This document shows positions 44,536 through 53,439 of a stretch of 64,000 nt of DNA, piece after piece (position 1 is the first letter of the stretch; each line of letters begins with the position of its first letter). The DNA is taken from positions 620,001 through 684,000 of the forward strand of contig NZ_RHOQ01000001.1 of assembly GCF_003946605.1 (NCBI RefSeq). The letters run 5' to 3'. The DNA is from Companilactobacillus baiquanensis (GTDB lineage: Bacteria > Bacillota > Bacilli > Lactobacillales > Lactobacillaceae). A program made the translations under genes and the position numbers. Below the pieces are notes generated by a model. It was not told where the DNA came from, did not search any database, and worked only from the letters and a program-made list of their open reading frames with translations.

Positions 44536-45255
44536 ATGCAAGATAGCTTAACACTGCAGCTATTGGGTGAATTTATTGGAACACTTATTTTGATATTATT
44601 GGGTGACGGTGTTGTCGCCGCTGTTAGTTTAAAGAAATCAAAAGCCTACGGAGCAGGCTGGGTTGCCATCGCTTTAGGATGGGGATTAGCGGTTACCTTA
44701 GGTGTCTACTGTTCTGGATTTTTAAGTCCAGCACATTTAAACCCTGCTGTTACACTTGGAATGGCAATAGCTGGATTATTCCCATGGGCATATGTAATAC
44801 CTTACATAATTGCTCAAATTTTGGGAGGTATTGTCGGAGCTGTCTTAGTTTGGATCAATTACTATCCTCATTGGCAAGAAACAGATGATCCTGATGCAAT
44901 TTTGGGAGTATTTGCAACAGGACCTGCTATCAGAAACTATCCAATGAACTTCATTAGTGAATTTATTGGAACATTCGTTTTAGTGTTTGCGTTATTAGCA
45001 TTTACTAGAGGTAAATTTACTGATGGATTAAATCCTATGGTCGTCGGAGTATTGATTACATCGATCGGTTTCTCACTTGGTGGGACAACTGGATATGCGA
45101 TCAACCCTGCCAGAGATTTAGGACCAAGAATAGCGCATCAAATTTTACCAATTGCTAACAAAGGTAAATCAGATTGGTCATATAGTTGGGTTCCAGTCTT
45201 TGGACCCATGGCCGGTGGAGCACTTGGAGCATTAATTTATTTACTTATTCCATAA
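44536..45255 (+). CDS. Aquaporin family protein (glycerol facilitator-like)
   Basis: 239 residues, six membrane helices and both half-helix motifs: HLNPAVT (about 64-70) and INPARDLGPR (about 190-199). The aspartate after the second NPA motif marks the aquaglyceroporin (GlpF) branch, which passes glycerol, dihydroxyacetone and, in lactobacilli, lactic acid. ATG 44536 has AGGGG nine bases upstream; a GTG 9 bp earlier overlaps it. Monocistronic, with a terminator downstream. Confidence 0.92.
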   Translation: MQDSLTLQLLGEFIGTLILILLGDGVVAAVSLKKSKAYGAGWVAIALGWGLAVTLGVYCSGFLSPAHLNPAVTLGMAIAGLFPWAYVIPYIIAQILGGIVGAVLVWINYYPHWQETDDPDAILGVFATGPAIRNYPMNFISEFIGTFVLVFALLAFTRGKFTDGLNPMVVGVLITSIGFSLGGTTGYAINPARDLGPRIAHQILPIANKGKSDWSYSWVPVFGPMAGGALGALIYLLIP

Positions 45256-45300
45256 AAAATATGAAGAAACATGTTTAACTTGCATACATTAAAGCGTACA

Positions 45301-45338
45301 AGAAGCCCAGTAATCAGATTCTAGATTACTGGGCTTCT
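45301..45338 (+). terminator. Terminator of the aquaporin gene
   Basis: A perfect 15-bp stem AGAAGCCCAGTAATC/GATTACTGGGCTTCT with an 8-nt loop and TTTCTTT. Member of the TAATC/GATTA hairpin theme. Confidence 0.88.
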
Positions 45339-45414
45339 TTCTTTAAGCAAAAAGATCATGTTTAGATACACGATTATGCTTTTTCACATTATCTTTGTCT
45401 CGTTAGTATATTTT

Positions 45415-46077
45415 TTAAACTTCATTTAATAGTGAGACAACTTCATCCCCATCGGCTAATAAAGCTCCAGTAATCAAGTTATGAAAATATGACGTTCCAA
45501 CGACTCCGTTAAAAGAACTCAATTCTTGATTAACTTGATTAATATTGTCCCAATTTTCAAAAGTACAATCGACTAAACAATTACCTAGTTTAGTTCTTAC
45601 CATCCCTGCTATATCAGTAGATTGACGAATTTTTGCATTACCTCCTAATGATTTTACTCTATCAATCACTTCAAATACTGCTGGTTCAATTACTTCTAAA
45701 CTCAAAAAAATATCAGGATTAAGTTTGGTTTGCATTCTTTCTTTAGGTCCCAAAATTATATATTGAGAAGCCATCTTAGCATATATTTTTTCAAAGACAT
45801 GAATGCCGCCCTTACTTTTTAAGGCATTGAAATTTCTATCCAAAGAATCACAACCATCAAAAGCCAAGTCGATCTTTTTCAACTGATTTAACTCACGAAC
45901 TGGCAATCCTAATTCTAGACAAGTTTGCTTTGTTATTTCGGAAGGAGTACATACTGTAATATCTAAATTTCTAGTAGCAATCTCTTTTAATAACCGCCCT
46001 ACCGTATTACCTCCGCCAAAACTAATAGTCATTTTGGGCTTAATCAGCTTAATTGCTTCTTCTAGTATTTTTTCCAT
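45415..46077 (-). CDS. Divergent ribose-5-phosphate isomerase A-like protein
   Basis: 220 residues, the RpiA fold length. The active-site motifs are recognisable but altered: DGCDSLD in place of DGADEVD, KSKGGIHVFEKI in place of KGGGGALxREK, and the phosphate loop SFGGGNTVG in place of GLGTGST. The catalytic Asp, Lys and Glu positions appear kept, so it may isomerise a related sugar phosphate instead of ribose 5-phosphate. It is 9 bp downstream of a TetR gene and cotranscribed with it, unlike a housekeeping rpiA. ATG 46077 follows AGGAGAAG. Confidence 0.75.
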   Translation of the reverse strand: MEKILEEAIKLIKPKMTISFGGGNTVGRLLKEIATRNLDITVCTPSEITKQTCLELGLPVRELNQLKKIDLAFDGCDSLDRNFNALKSKGGIHVFEKIYAKMASQYIILGPKERMQTKLNPDIFLSLEVIEPAVFEVIDRVKSLGGNAKIRQSTDIAGMVRTKLGNCLVDCTFENWDNINQVNQELSSFNGVVGTSYFHNLITGALLADGDEVVSLLNEV

Positions 46078-46086
46078 CTGCTTCTC

Positions 46087-46659
46087 CTATTTATCTGGTT
46101 GAATTTGTATCAATATAGACTCACGAATAGTATTAACTGCTGCTGCCACAGCATCCATCTCAGTTACACCATGAGCTAAAGCCCATTCAATAACTGTCAT
46201 TTGTAGATTCATCCCCATAGATGCCAGTAAATCAATTGGAACCCCCGTATCTGATCCCGAATCTTTGATAAAATCCTTCCATTTTTGTAACAACAAGGAC
46301 TTAAAATTAGCCTCTAAGTCAGCACTAGGCTCGTGAATAGTAAACAAGATAATAATCGCATCACGGTTATTTCCCATATCTTTTAATAACCCACGAACTA
46401 AAGAATCCGTGTCCCCTTTAATGATTTGGTCAAATCGTAAATTAACTCTTCCAGCAAATAATTTTGTAAGATTATCCACCATCTTATCTAATAAATCATA
46501 TTTATCTAAATAATGAGCATAAAAAGTTGAACGACTTGTCAGTGAAACCTGACAAATATCGGCAACAGTAACTTGACGAAATGTTTTAGATTCTAATAAT
46601 TTCAATAAAGCTTGTTGAATATCTCGTTCCGTTTTTATTTTACGGACATCTTTAGCCAT
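46087..46659 (-). CDS. TetR/AcrR-family regulator
   Basis: 190 residues with the TetR helix-turn-helix FRQVTVADICQVSLTSRSTFYAHYLDKYDLL (about 27-57) and a helical ligand domain. ATG 46659 follows AAATGGGG. It is the first gene of a unit with the RpiA-like gene and is divergent from an 88-residue membrane protein. A long inverted repeat 60-105 bp upstream is a likely autoregulatory operator. Confidence 0.9.
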   Translation of the reverse strand: MAKDVRKIKTERDIQQALLKLLESKTFRQVTVADICQVSLTSRSTFYAHYLDKYDLLDKMVDNLTKLFAGRVNLRFDQIIKGDTDSLVRGLLKDMGNNRDAIIILFTIHEPSADLEANFKSLLLQKWKDFIKDSGSDTGVPIDLLASMGMNLQMTVIEWALAHGVTEMDAVAAAVNTIRESILIQIQPDK

Positions 46660-46718
46660 AATTTAACCCCATTTTTTTAAATCAATTTCAGCATAACACA
46701 GTCACTTTTAATTTAAAT

Positions 46719-46763
46719 GTATGATTTCGAACAAAATGTCCGAAAAGTGTCCGAAATCATACA
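46719..46763. promoter_or_regulatory. Candidate TetR operator (long inverted repeat)
   Basis: The arms TGTATGATTTCG (46719-46730) and CGAAATCATACA (46752-46763) are perfect complements, 21 bp apart. The spacer contains GTCCGAAAAGT, half-repeating the right arm. It lies between the TetR gene and the divergent membrane gene. Confidence 0.65.
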
Positions 46764-46872
46764 ATATCAAAAATTTTGCTAGTGTAACCTTATTCCAAAG
46801 CGATTTATCATGTATTTGTTGAAAGCAATAAGGAACAGCTTTCAAATACAAATGAGAAATGGGGTAATCAAT

Positions 46873-47139
46873 ATGTTTACATGGATGTTTTGGATTTTAA
46901 TAATTTGGTTCGTCATTAATGCCGTATGGATGTGGTTTGATCTCAACAATACAACTTTGCAAAAGACTTTTGCTTGGATCAACGTGGTAGCGGTAATAAT
47001 TGGTTTTTGGACTTTCTACGGAGCTACTCCGGTGGACAGTTTGTCAACATGGTTCCAAGTTCTAAACTGGGTCAACATCGTCTTAGCTGCCACTCAATTT
47101 TATTTCGGCTATCGTAAATCACAACATAAGGTTGCATAA
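46873..47139 (+). CDS. Small three-helix membrane protein
   Basis: 88 residues starting MFTWMFWILIIWFVINAVWMW (helix 1), a second helix near 33-50 (FAWINVVAVIIGFWTFYGA) and a third near 62-80 (VLNWVNIVLAATQFYFGY), ending in a basic tail. No family recognised. ATG 46873 has GGGG eight bases upstream; longer in-frame starts lack a ribosome binding site. It lies across the TetR operator from the TetR-RpiA-like unit and may be controlled by it. Confidence 0.72.
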   Translation: MFTWMFWILIIWFVINAVWMWFDLNNTTLQKTFAWINVVAVIIGFWTFYGATPVDSLSTWFQVLNWVNIVLAATQFYFGYRKSQHKVA

Positions 47140-47177
47140 TTAAGTATCAATAACAAAAATTTAATAAACAGTTCGAT

Positions 47178-47211
47178 AAACACCTCATAATCCCTCGATT
47201 GTGGGGTATTT
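47178..47211 (+). terminator. Terminator of the small membrane gene
   Basis: A 15-bp stem with one mismatch and two G-T pairs (AAACACCTCATAATC with GATTGTGGGGTATTT) and a 4-nt loop, then ATTTTG. Confidence 0.65.
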
Positions 47212-47294
47212 ATTTTGTCTTAGTTATCAAATAATCTTTGTAGCAAAGTCAATTTTTGGTACACTAAAAGAAAAATGAAAGAAGATCTTAGAAA

Positions 47295-48212
47295 ATGAGA
47301 AAATTTGGCATAATTGGGATTGGTCATGTTGGAGTTACGATTGCTTATACACTTGTAACTAAAGGCATTGCAGATGAATTGATTTTAATTGATAACAATG
47401 AGGGAAAGGCTATCGCTGAACAGCTTGACCTTGAGGACGCTCAGGCTAGACTAGATACAACGACACAAATAAAGATTCAAGATTATTCTGAATTAAAAGA
47501 TGTCGATATTTTATTCCTAACTGCCGGTAAAATTGATGCCGCAAAAGAAACAGGAAATCGTTGGGCTGAGTTTGAGTTCACCAATGCGATGGTTAAAGAA
47601 GTTGCTCCAAAGATCAAGGAATCTGGCTTTAACGGTGTTGTTATTGATACTACTAACCCCTGTGATGCTATTACTCAATATCTTCAAAAATCGACTGGTT
47701 TATCTCAACAACAAGTATTTGGAACTGGAACATTTTTAGATACTGCAAGAATGCAACGCGTGGTTGCCAAACAATTTAATGTTAATTCCAAAAATATTGC
47801 AGGCTACACCCTTGGCGAACATGGAGATTCTCAATTCGTTGCTTGGTCTGGCGTAACTGTAAATAGTCATCCCCTAGTTGAATTTGCCAAACAACAAGGA
47901 AAAGATCTCGACTATACTGCACTTGAAGAAGAAATCAGAAAAGGCGGCTGGTCAGTATATCAAGGTAAAGGATATACAAGTTACGGTATCGCTACTTGTG
48001 CTGTTAAATTAGCCGAAGCAGTCTTATCTGATGCTCAATTGGAATGTCCAGTATCTTGTTATAACGATGAATTTGACACATATATTGGTCAACCAGCTGT
48101 CATCGGTAAAAACGGTATTGAATACGTAAATAACGTTAAAATCACAGATGATGAAAAAGCAAAATTCAAAAATTCTGCTGAAACTATTAAAAGTAAATTC
48201 GCTACTATGTAA
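47295..48212 (+). CDS. L-2-hydroxyisocaproate/L-lactate-type dehydrogenase
   Basis: 305 residues of the LDH/MDH family: GIGHVGVTIAYTLV (NAD loop, about 7-20), TTNPCDA, GTGTFLDTARM and LGEHGDSQF with the catalytic His. The GTGTFLDTARM pattern (not GTSLDSARF) fits L-HicDH, which interconverts branched 2-oxo acids and L-2-hydroxy acids, rather than fermentative L-LDH. ATG 47295 follows GAAAGAAGA. Monocistronic with a strong terminator. Confidence 0.88.
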   Translation: MRKFGIIGIGHVGVTIAYTLVTKGIADELILIDNNEGKAIAEQLDLEDAQARLDTTTQIKIQDYSELKDVDILFLTAGKIDAAKETGNRWAEFEFTNAMVKEVAPKIKESGFNGVVIDTTNPCDAITQYLQKSTGLSQQQVFGTGTFLDTARMQRVVAKQFNVNSKNIAGYTLGEHGDSQFVAWSGVTVNSHPLVEFAKQQGKDLDYTALEEEIRKGGWSVYQGKGYTSYGIATCAVKLAEAVLSDAQLECPVSCYNDEFDTYIGQPAVIGKNGIEYVNNVKITDDEKAKFKNSAETIKSKFATM

Positions 48213-48250
48213 TTTGTAACAAAACTACTCAACTTTCAAGCATTGAGAAA

Positions 48251-48288
48251 AAAATCCCAGCTATCCGAATTTGGATAGCTGGGATTTT
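48251..48288. terminator. Bidirectional terminator
   Basis: A perfect stem AAAATCCCAGCTATCC with its complement, a 6-nt loop and T runs on both strands; just after the HicDH stop and ahead of element C1. Confidence 0.9.
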
Positions 48289-48314
48289 TATTCGTTACGA
48301 ATTTTTATTGAAAC

Positions 48315-48425
48315 GCGTTACTTAAGGCAGAGATCTCCGCTTATCTACGAACATCGAACAATTGAAAGTTCACAATTATTCGATATTCTAGGATATGCTC
48401 AATCTCTAACCGCCTTAAGTAACGC
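48315..48425 (-). repeat. Family-2 structured element, copy C1 (~110 bp)
   Basis: On the minus strand it begins 8 bp after the gudD stop codon. A perfect 14-bp outer stem (GCGTTACTTAAGGC with its complement) encloses conserved strings TTAGAGATTGAGCATA and GCGGAGATCTCTGCC and a central hairpin ATCGAA.AATTG/CAATTGTTCGAT. Copy C2 (about 50881-50990) has the same conserved strings and layout, but the outer stem and the central hairpin differ by paired changes. Confidence 0.75.
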
Positions 48426-48433
48426 TCTACTCT

Positions 48434-49762
48434 TTATCTAACCATAGCTGGTTTCTTAGAATCAAATTTCCATCCAGGAATCAAGAATTGCATTGCGGCA
48501 GCATCATTACGTGCGCCTAAATTCTTTTCAACATATAGTTGGTTAGCTTTCTTGATGCTATCTAAGTCAATTTCAACTCCAAGACCTTCGTTAGTCTTTG
48601 GAACAGTCAATTGACCATTTTCGATCTTGTAAGGATTCTTAGTCAAGTTTTGACCATCTTGCCAGATCCAGTGAGTATCTACATCAAATACACGTCCAGG
48701 AGCAGCAGCGGCAGCATTAGCGACCATAGCTAGTGAAATATCAAAGTGGTTGTTTGAATGAACACCCCAATTTAAATTAAATTCGTTACATAATTGGGCT
48801 ACTCTGACAGCACCTTCCATTGTCCAGAAATGAGGATCAGCTAAAGGAATTGAAACGGAGTTTAAAGCAATTGCATGTGACATTTGACGCCAATCAGTAT
48901 CAACCATATTTGTAGCTGTTGGCATATGAGTGATTTGTTGAAATTCTGCTAGTATTTCACGACCTGAAAATCCATCTTCAGCACCACATGGATCTTCGAT
49001 ATAGTGCAAAATATCTTTCATTTCGTCAGCATAATGGAGTGCTTGCTTGAGTGACCAAGCTCCATTTGGATCAAGATCAAGCTTTGCATCAGGAAATGCT
49101 TTATGTAAGGCCTTCATAGCGGCAACTTCTTCTTCACCGTCAAAGACACCACCCTTTAACTTGAAAGTCTTAAATCCATATTTATCATAGGCCGCTTGAG
49201 CTAATTTGACGATCGATTCAGGATCCATCGCTGGTTTACGGCGTAATTTACCCCAGTCGCTAGTGTCATCGTCATTTTGGATATAAGGCAAATCAGTTTT
49301 ACTTGCATCACCAACATAGAATAGGTAGCCTAATACTCCGACCTTTTCTCTTTGTTGACCATCACCTAATAATGCAGCAACAGGAACGTGCAAATGTTTA
49401 CCTAAAAGATCCAAGAATGAAGTTTCAATAGCTGTTAAGGCATGGACCATAATTCTTAGATCAAAGGTTTGTTTACCTCTACCACCCTTATCTAGATATG
49501 AGAATTTCTCTTTCACTTTTTGAAGAACGTCTTTATATTCACCGATCGATCGACCGATAACTAATTCTTTTGAGGCTTCCAAAGTACTTGTGATCTTTTC
49601 GCCACCTGGCACCTCGCCAACACCAATTTGTCCTTCATCAGTCGTTAGTACAACAATATTTCTTGTAAAATATGGACCATGTGCACCACTCAGGTTCATC
49701 AACATGCTGTCATATCCGGCAACCGGATAAACGTCCATTTTTGTTATTTTAGGAATACTCAT
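48434..49762 (-). CDS. gudD: Glucarate dehydratase
   Basis: 442 residues of the enolase superfamily, glucarate dehydratase subgroup: [11 protein letters not shown] near the N-terminus, FKTFKLKGG (catalytic Lys pair), LDLDPNGAW (metal Asp), YIEDPCG (metal Glu), MPTATNMV (metal Asn), and [14 protein letters not shown] (catalytic His). It dehydrates D-glucarate to 5-keto-4-deoxyglucarate. ATG 49762 follows AAAGGAG; a 13-residue longer frame has none. It is divergent from a LysR regulator and next to a lactonase and a second enolase-superfamily enzyme. Confidence 0.92.
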   Translation of the reverse strand: MSIPKITKMDVYPVAGYDSMLMNLSGAHGPYFTRNIVVLTTDEGQIGVGEVPGGEKITSTLEASKELVIGRSIGEYKDVLQKVKEKFSYLDKGGRGKQTFDLRIMVHALTAIETSFLDLLGKHLHVPVAALLGDGQQREKVGVLGYLFYVGDASKTDLPYIQNDDDTSDWGKLRRKPAMDPESIVKLAQAAYDKYGFKTFKLKGGVFDGEEEVAAMKALHKAFPDAKLDLDPNGAWSLKQALHYADEMKDILHYIEDPCGAEDGFSGREILAEFQQITHMPTATNMVDTDWRQMSHAIALNSVSIPLADPHFWTMEGAVRVAQLCNEFNLNWGVHSNNHFDISLAMVANAAAAAPGRVFDVDTHWIWQDGQNLTKNPYKIENGQLTVPKTNEGLGVEIDLDSIKKANQLYVEKNLGARNDAAAMQFLIPGWKFDSKKPAMVR

Positions 49763-49819
49763 AATAAAATCTCCTTTAAGTGTTTGTGATTTAATTAACA
49801 TTAATTCTTAATTCCATTA

Positions 49820-49835
49820 TATTGTGTCCACAATA
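49820..49835. promoter_or_regulatory. Palindrome between gudD and its LysR gene
   Basis: TATTGTG-TC-CACAATA, perfect 7-bp arms, 58 bp upstream of gudD, within the divergent gap. A likely LysR or other operator; a related GGACATA occurs 20 bp further on. Confidence 0.5.
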
Positions 49836-49937
49836 ACTAAAACAGTCACACTTTGGACATATGATGAACCAATGGTACGCATCAATATTAGTGTATAATT
49901 AGAATTATTAAAAAAACAAAATATAGGGGTTGTATCT

Positions 49938-50837
49938 ATGGACATAAATAAGCTAAAAACCTTTTTAACCGTATCTAAGTCCGGAAGCTTTAAGTCTGCC
50001 GCTGAAAAACTTTTCTTATCTCCTAGGGCTGTTTCTAAGCAAATGGATCAAATCGAAAATGAACTAGGCGTTGAACTTTTCAGCCGAAATAAAAATAGTA
50101 CCGAATTAAATTCAACGGGGAAGCAATTTATTGTCACGGCTCAAGACATTGTTAATAGTTACAATGATGCACTGACCAGAATTCAAACGGTTGATAATAC
50201 CCCTGAAAATAAGTTGCAAGTCGGATTCTCATCAATGAATCAAGCTACAATTTTACAGACTATGTTTTTACCTTATATGATTAAAAATCCAGACATCAAA
50301 GTTGAATTGAAAGAAGAAAGCGGCAAGCGGCTTGTAAATTTAATCAAACGAGACGCACTTGATTTTGCCGTAACACCTTTTTATGCAATCGAACAAGATA
50401 CTGATGATTTTGAAATGGTAAAATCTATAAAACTTGCTGAGGGTGAACTACTATTGGGTATTAGTCGTATAAACCCTTTGAGTGAAGCTGATTCTATTAG
50501 TTTGAAGCAAGTTAAGGATATGAAATTGTTGTATTACAGTTCATCTGATTCTATTTATTTACGAGATGTCTTCTTTAAGAAATTCACCGGTTATTTTGAA
50601 AGAGATCAAATAAGCCGTGTTTCATCATTGGAACAAAGAGATATGCTAGTCGCAACAAATAATGGAATAGGATTTTATCCAAGTCCTCTTTTCAATAAAG
50701 AAAAATCTCAAAATCCCATGATAAAATTCCTTAAAATCAATGATGATGTAAATAAGTACTACGCTTCAACATTTTGGTATAACAAGAATAATAAAAATCC
50801 TATTTTAAAAAAATTAGTTACAGAGTTATCTAAATAA
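49938..50837 (+). CDS. LysR-family regulator of the glucarate region
   Basis: 299 residues with the LysR helix-turn-helix MDINKLKTFLTVSKSGSFKSAAEKLFLSPRAVSKQMD and an effector-binding domain. ATG 49938 follows ATAGGGG. It is divergent from gudD with ~175 bp between them. It likely responds to a sugar acid and controls gudD, and perhaps the flanking genes. Confidence 0.92.
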   Translation: MDINKLKTFLTVSKSGSFKSAAEKLFLSPRAVSKQMDQIENELGVELFSRNKNSTELNSTGKQFIVTAQDIVNSYNDALTRIQTVDNTPENKLQVGFSSMNQATILQTMFLPYMIKNPDIKVELKEESGKRLVNLIKRDALDFAVTPFYAIEQDTDDFEMVKSIKLAEGELLLGISRINPLSEADSISLKQVKDMKLLYYSSSDSIYLRDVFFKKFTGYFERDQISRVSSLEQRDMLVATNNGIGFYPSPLFNKEKSQNPMIKFLKINDDVNKYYASTFWYNKNNKNPILKKLVTELSK

Positions 50838-50839
50838 TT

Positions 50840-50867
50840 AGGGAGCCTGGCAAAAGTCAGGCTCTCT
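50840..50867. terminator. Terminator of the LysR gene
   Basis: Stem GAGAGCCTGA/CCAGGCTCCC (allowing G-T) followed on the plus strand by TTTTTT. Confidence 0.75.
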
Positions 50868-50880
50868 TTTTTACTGAAAT

Positions 50881-50990
50881 GCGCTCCATAAGGCAGAGAT
50901 CTCCGCCTAGCTACGAGCGACAAACAATTGAAAATACTCAATTATTTGTCGCTCTATGCTATGCTCAATCTCTAATCGCCTTATGTCGCA
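50881..50990 (-). repeat. Family-2 structured element, copy C2 (~110 bp)
   Basis: On the minus strand it begins about 8 bp after the stop codon of the lactonase gene. It keeps the strings TTAGAGATTGAGCATA, CGTAG and GCGGAGATCTCTGCCTTA of copy C1. The central hairpin is GAGCGACAAA.AATTG/CAATTG.TTTGTCGCTC, longer than in C1, and the inner closing stem CATAAGGC/GCCTTATG replaces CTTAAGGC/GCCTTAAG. There is no coding frame. A hairpin terminator for the converging LysR gene lies directly beyond. Confidence 0.75.
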
Positions 50991-50997
50991 CTCTTTT

Positions 50998-52125
50998 TTA
51001 CTTCAAAAAATCAGTAGCTTCGAGTACACGGACACAAGCGTCATGTTTAATATTCTTTTGTGCTACGGATAAATATCCACTTTCTGTATCACGTTTATAA
51101 AGAATCAAATCATTAGTATTTTGATTTGCACACAATAGATAGTCTCCATTCTTGCTCAAGCTAAAGTCACGAGGGAAAACACCTTCTGTTTTAATTTGTT
51201 GAATCTTTTCAAGATGTTTGCCATCATCAATAACTTTATAAACAGTTAGTGAGTTATGACCACGGTTTGAAATATACAAGAATTTTTCATCTGCTGATAA
51301 ACGAATGGCGGCTGATCCATTATGACCAACATATCCTTCAGGAATATTGGAGTAGTCAGCGATTCGTGCCAAAGTACCAGTCTTTGGATCATATTCAACT
51401 ACTCCTACTCGACTTGATAATTCGCCTAATACATAAACATAATTACTGTTTTTAGCAATCGCCAACTGACGTGGTCCAAATCCCGGTTTAGTATCGAATG
51501 CAGAAACTAGAGTAATTTCAGCATTATCAAAATTAACATCGTAAATAAATAATTTATCGCAACCTAATCCACAAACCATTAATCTGCCATCAGGTAATTG
51601 TCTAGCAAAATGAATATGCGCATGATCTTGTTCTACTAATGGGCCATTTCCTTCAATTGGATATGTGTGACTGTCAGTAATGTTGTAATTATCGTCCATC
51701 TTATATGTATGGATCGCATTAGTATTGTAATTTGCAGCAAACAAAACTTTATGTTCAGTATCGATCGAAATATATGAAGGAACTGTATATGGCAATTCAT
51801 TCCAGAAATATAAATTCTTAGCTGCATCATAAGCTTCATATGATCCATGCTTCTTTGGAAGAAAACTAGTTGAGATCACTTTGCCAGTTTTAACATCAAT
51901 AATACCAACGCCACCTTGGTTATTATCCTTAGTCATAACTGTCGCAATTTTTTGATCTTTAGTTGAAAAATTGAAGAAAGCTGGATTTTCTACCTTAGCT
52001 AATAAACTAATATCAGTAATTTCTCCTTTATCAGTATCAAGAGTTGCTGTATAAACACCATCTGATTGATTGTTTGGAGTGTAATTATCCTCTGTATATC
52101 CACCTAAAATAAATTTATCTAACAT
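50998..52125 (-). CDS. Lactonase family protein (7-bladed beta-propeller)
   Basis: 375 residues of the PF10282 lactonase/6-phosphogluconolactonase-like propeller family: repeats of about 45-50 residues such as KVLFAANYNTNAIHTYKMD, GPRQLAIAKNSNYVYVLGELS and GHNGSAAIRLSADEKFLYISNRG. In this setting it would open aldaro- or aldono-lactones made from sugar acids. ATG 52125 follows GAGGTAC. It is 15 bp downstream of the enolase-superfamily gene; the two are an operon. Confidence 0.85.
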   Translation of the reverse strand: MLDKFILGGYTEDNYTPNNQSDGVYTATLDTDKGEITDISLLAKVENPAFFNFSTKDQKIATVMTKDNNQGGVGIIDVKTGKVISTSFLPKKHGSYEAYDAAKNLYFWNELPYTVPSYISIDTEHKVLFAANYNTNAIHTYKMDDNYNITDSHTYPIEGNGPLVEQDHAHIHFARQLPDGRLMVCGLGCDKLFIYDVNFDNAEITLVSAFDTKPGFGPRQLAIAKNSNYVYVLGELSSRVGVVEYDPKTGTLARIADYSNIPEGYVGHNGSAAIRLSADEKFLYISNRGHNSLTVYKVIDDGKHLEKIQQIKTEGVFPRDFSLSKNGDYLLCANQNTNDLILYKRDTESGYLSVAQKNIKHDACVRVLEATDFLK

Positions 52126-52140
52126 TATTAGTACCTCCTC

Positions 52141-53358
52141 TTATTTAATAGTTACCATCTTGCACTTAGCAATAACTTCTGGTTTTAATTCTTGTCCAAT
52201 ACCAGGACGATCTGGAATATCAATGAATCCATCAACTGGTTGATAGTCATCATAAATACATGTAGCACGATCTTTAGCGTTGATAGCACGTTGATAAACT
52301 TCATGGATCAAGAAATTAGGAATAACTGCTTCAACTTGTAATGCCGCCGCAATAGCAATTGGTCCCCCACAAACATGAACTTGAGCATTGATGTCATATG
52401 TATAAGCCATATCACAAATTTTCTTTGCTTCTGAAATTCCTCCAGCCAAACATAAATCAGGTTGCGCAACTTTAATAGAACGATCTTCAAAGAACTTACG
52501 GAATCCAAAACGAGTAAAGACACGTTCACCAGCTGCAACCGGAATATTGACCTTTTGAGAAACTTCTAATGTGTTATCAGGATTTAAGGTACTTACTGGT
52601 TCTTCATAATACAAAATATTTAAATCTTCTAGAGCTTGTCCGATCTTAATAGCGGAAGTTGTATCAGAATTAGCGTGCATATCAATAATGATATCTAAAT
52701 CATCCCCGCCAGCTTCACGCATAGCTTTAACACGATTATAGGCAACATCAATAATATGTTTAGAAACAGTACCTTTAGTGTTCCATTCTCCACCGCCATC
52801 TGGTTGATCACTCAACATGATAGGATCAAATTTCAAAGCGTCATAACCTTCAGATCTAACTTTCTTAGTAACTTCGGCATAATCTTCTGGTGTGATAAGT
52901 TTCAATTTGTCGATATGTTCACCCCAGTTATATTGAAGCTGACTTGCATAAGCTCTTAAATGGTCATTTGTTTTGCCACCAAGGATCTCATAAGTAGGAG
53001 TGTTGTAATACTTACCTTTGATATCCCAAAGAGCAATATCGATCGCACTGATAGCTGCATCGACAACGACTCCGCCGGCAATGCCCCAATAAGTAGTTGT
53101 AAGTAATTTATCCCAAATTTTTTCAATATTTAATGGATCTTCGCCAATGATGACTTCACTAAAATCTTGAAGCATACCAAATCCACCGCGCCAGCCTTTT
53201 CCATAAGCCAATCCAGCTTCGCCAAATCCAGAAATTCCTTTATCTGTGTTAACTCTAATTACTAAAGGACACCAATCTTCTTTTGAACCTTGTCCATTTC
53301 CACTGAAACTAGGATCTTCACTAGGAACTTTCATAATATCTACACTAACAATTTTCAT
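52141..53358 (-). CDS. Mandelate racemase/muconate lactonizing enzyme-family dehydratase
   Basis: 405 residues, enolase superfamily with a mandelate-racemase-type site: ALKFDP (base Lys region), DIIIDMHANSD (metal Asp), LYYEEPV (metal Glu), AAGERVF (metal Glu), QPDLCLAGGI (Asp) and AQVHVCGGPIAIA (His). The group includes galactonate, gluconate and galactarate dehydratases and galactarolactone cycloisomerase; I cannot choose among them. ATG 53358 follows GGAGG. A strong cre site and inverted repeat lie 60-80 bp upstream. Confidence 0.88.
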   Translation of the reverse strand: MKIVSVDIMKVPSEDPSFSGNGQGSKEDWCPLVIRVNTDKGISGFGEAGLAYGKGWRGGFGMLQDFSEVIIGEDPLNIEKIWDKLLTTTYWGIAGGVVVDAAISAIDIALWDIKGKYYNTPTYEILGGKTNDHLRAYASQLQYNWGEHIDKLKLITPEDYAEVTKKVRSEGYDALKFDPIMLSDQPDGGGEWNTKGTVSKHIIDVAYNRVKAMREAGGDDLDIIIDMHANSDTTSAIKIGQALEDLNILYYEEPVSTLNPDNTLEVSQKVNIPVAAGERVFTRFGFRKFFEDRSIKVAQPDLCLAGGISEAKKICDMAYTYDINAQVHVCGGPIAIAAALQVEAVIPNFLIHEVYQRAINAKDRATCIYDDYQPVDGFIDIPDRPGIGQELKPEVIAKCKMVTIK

Positions 53359-53415
53359 TATTTATCCTCCGCTCTCGTTTATAAATAAATACCTCAAAAA
53401 CTAATTTCGTTAACT

Positions 53416-53439
53416 AACGGTTTTCAGTAACCGTTTACA
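53416..53439. promoter_or_regulatory. cre site and overlapping operator dyad, sugar-acid operon
   Basis: The complement of 53426-53439 is TGTAAACGGTTACT, a full match to the CcpA cre consensus core. It overlaps a perfect inverted repeat AACGGTT-N6-AACCGTT (53416-53435). Carbon catabolite control plus a specific regulator are likely. The 53359-53739 gap otherwise contains the divergent promoter listed next. Confidence 0.68.
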
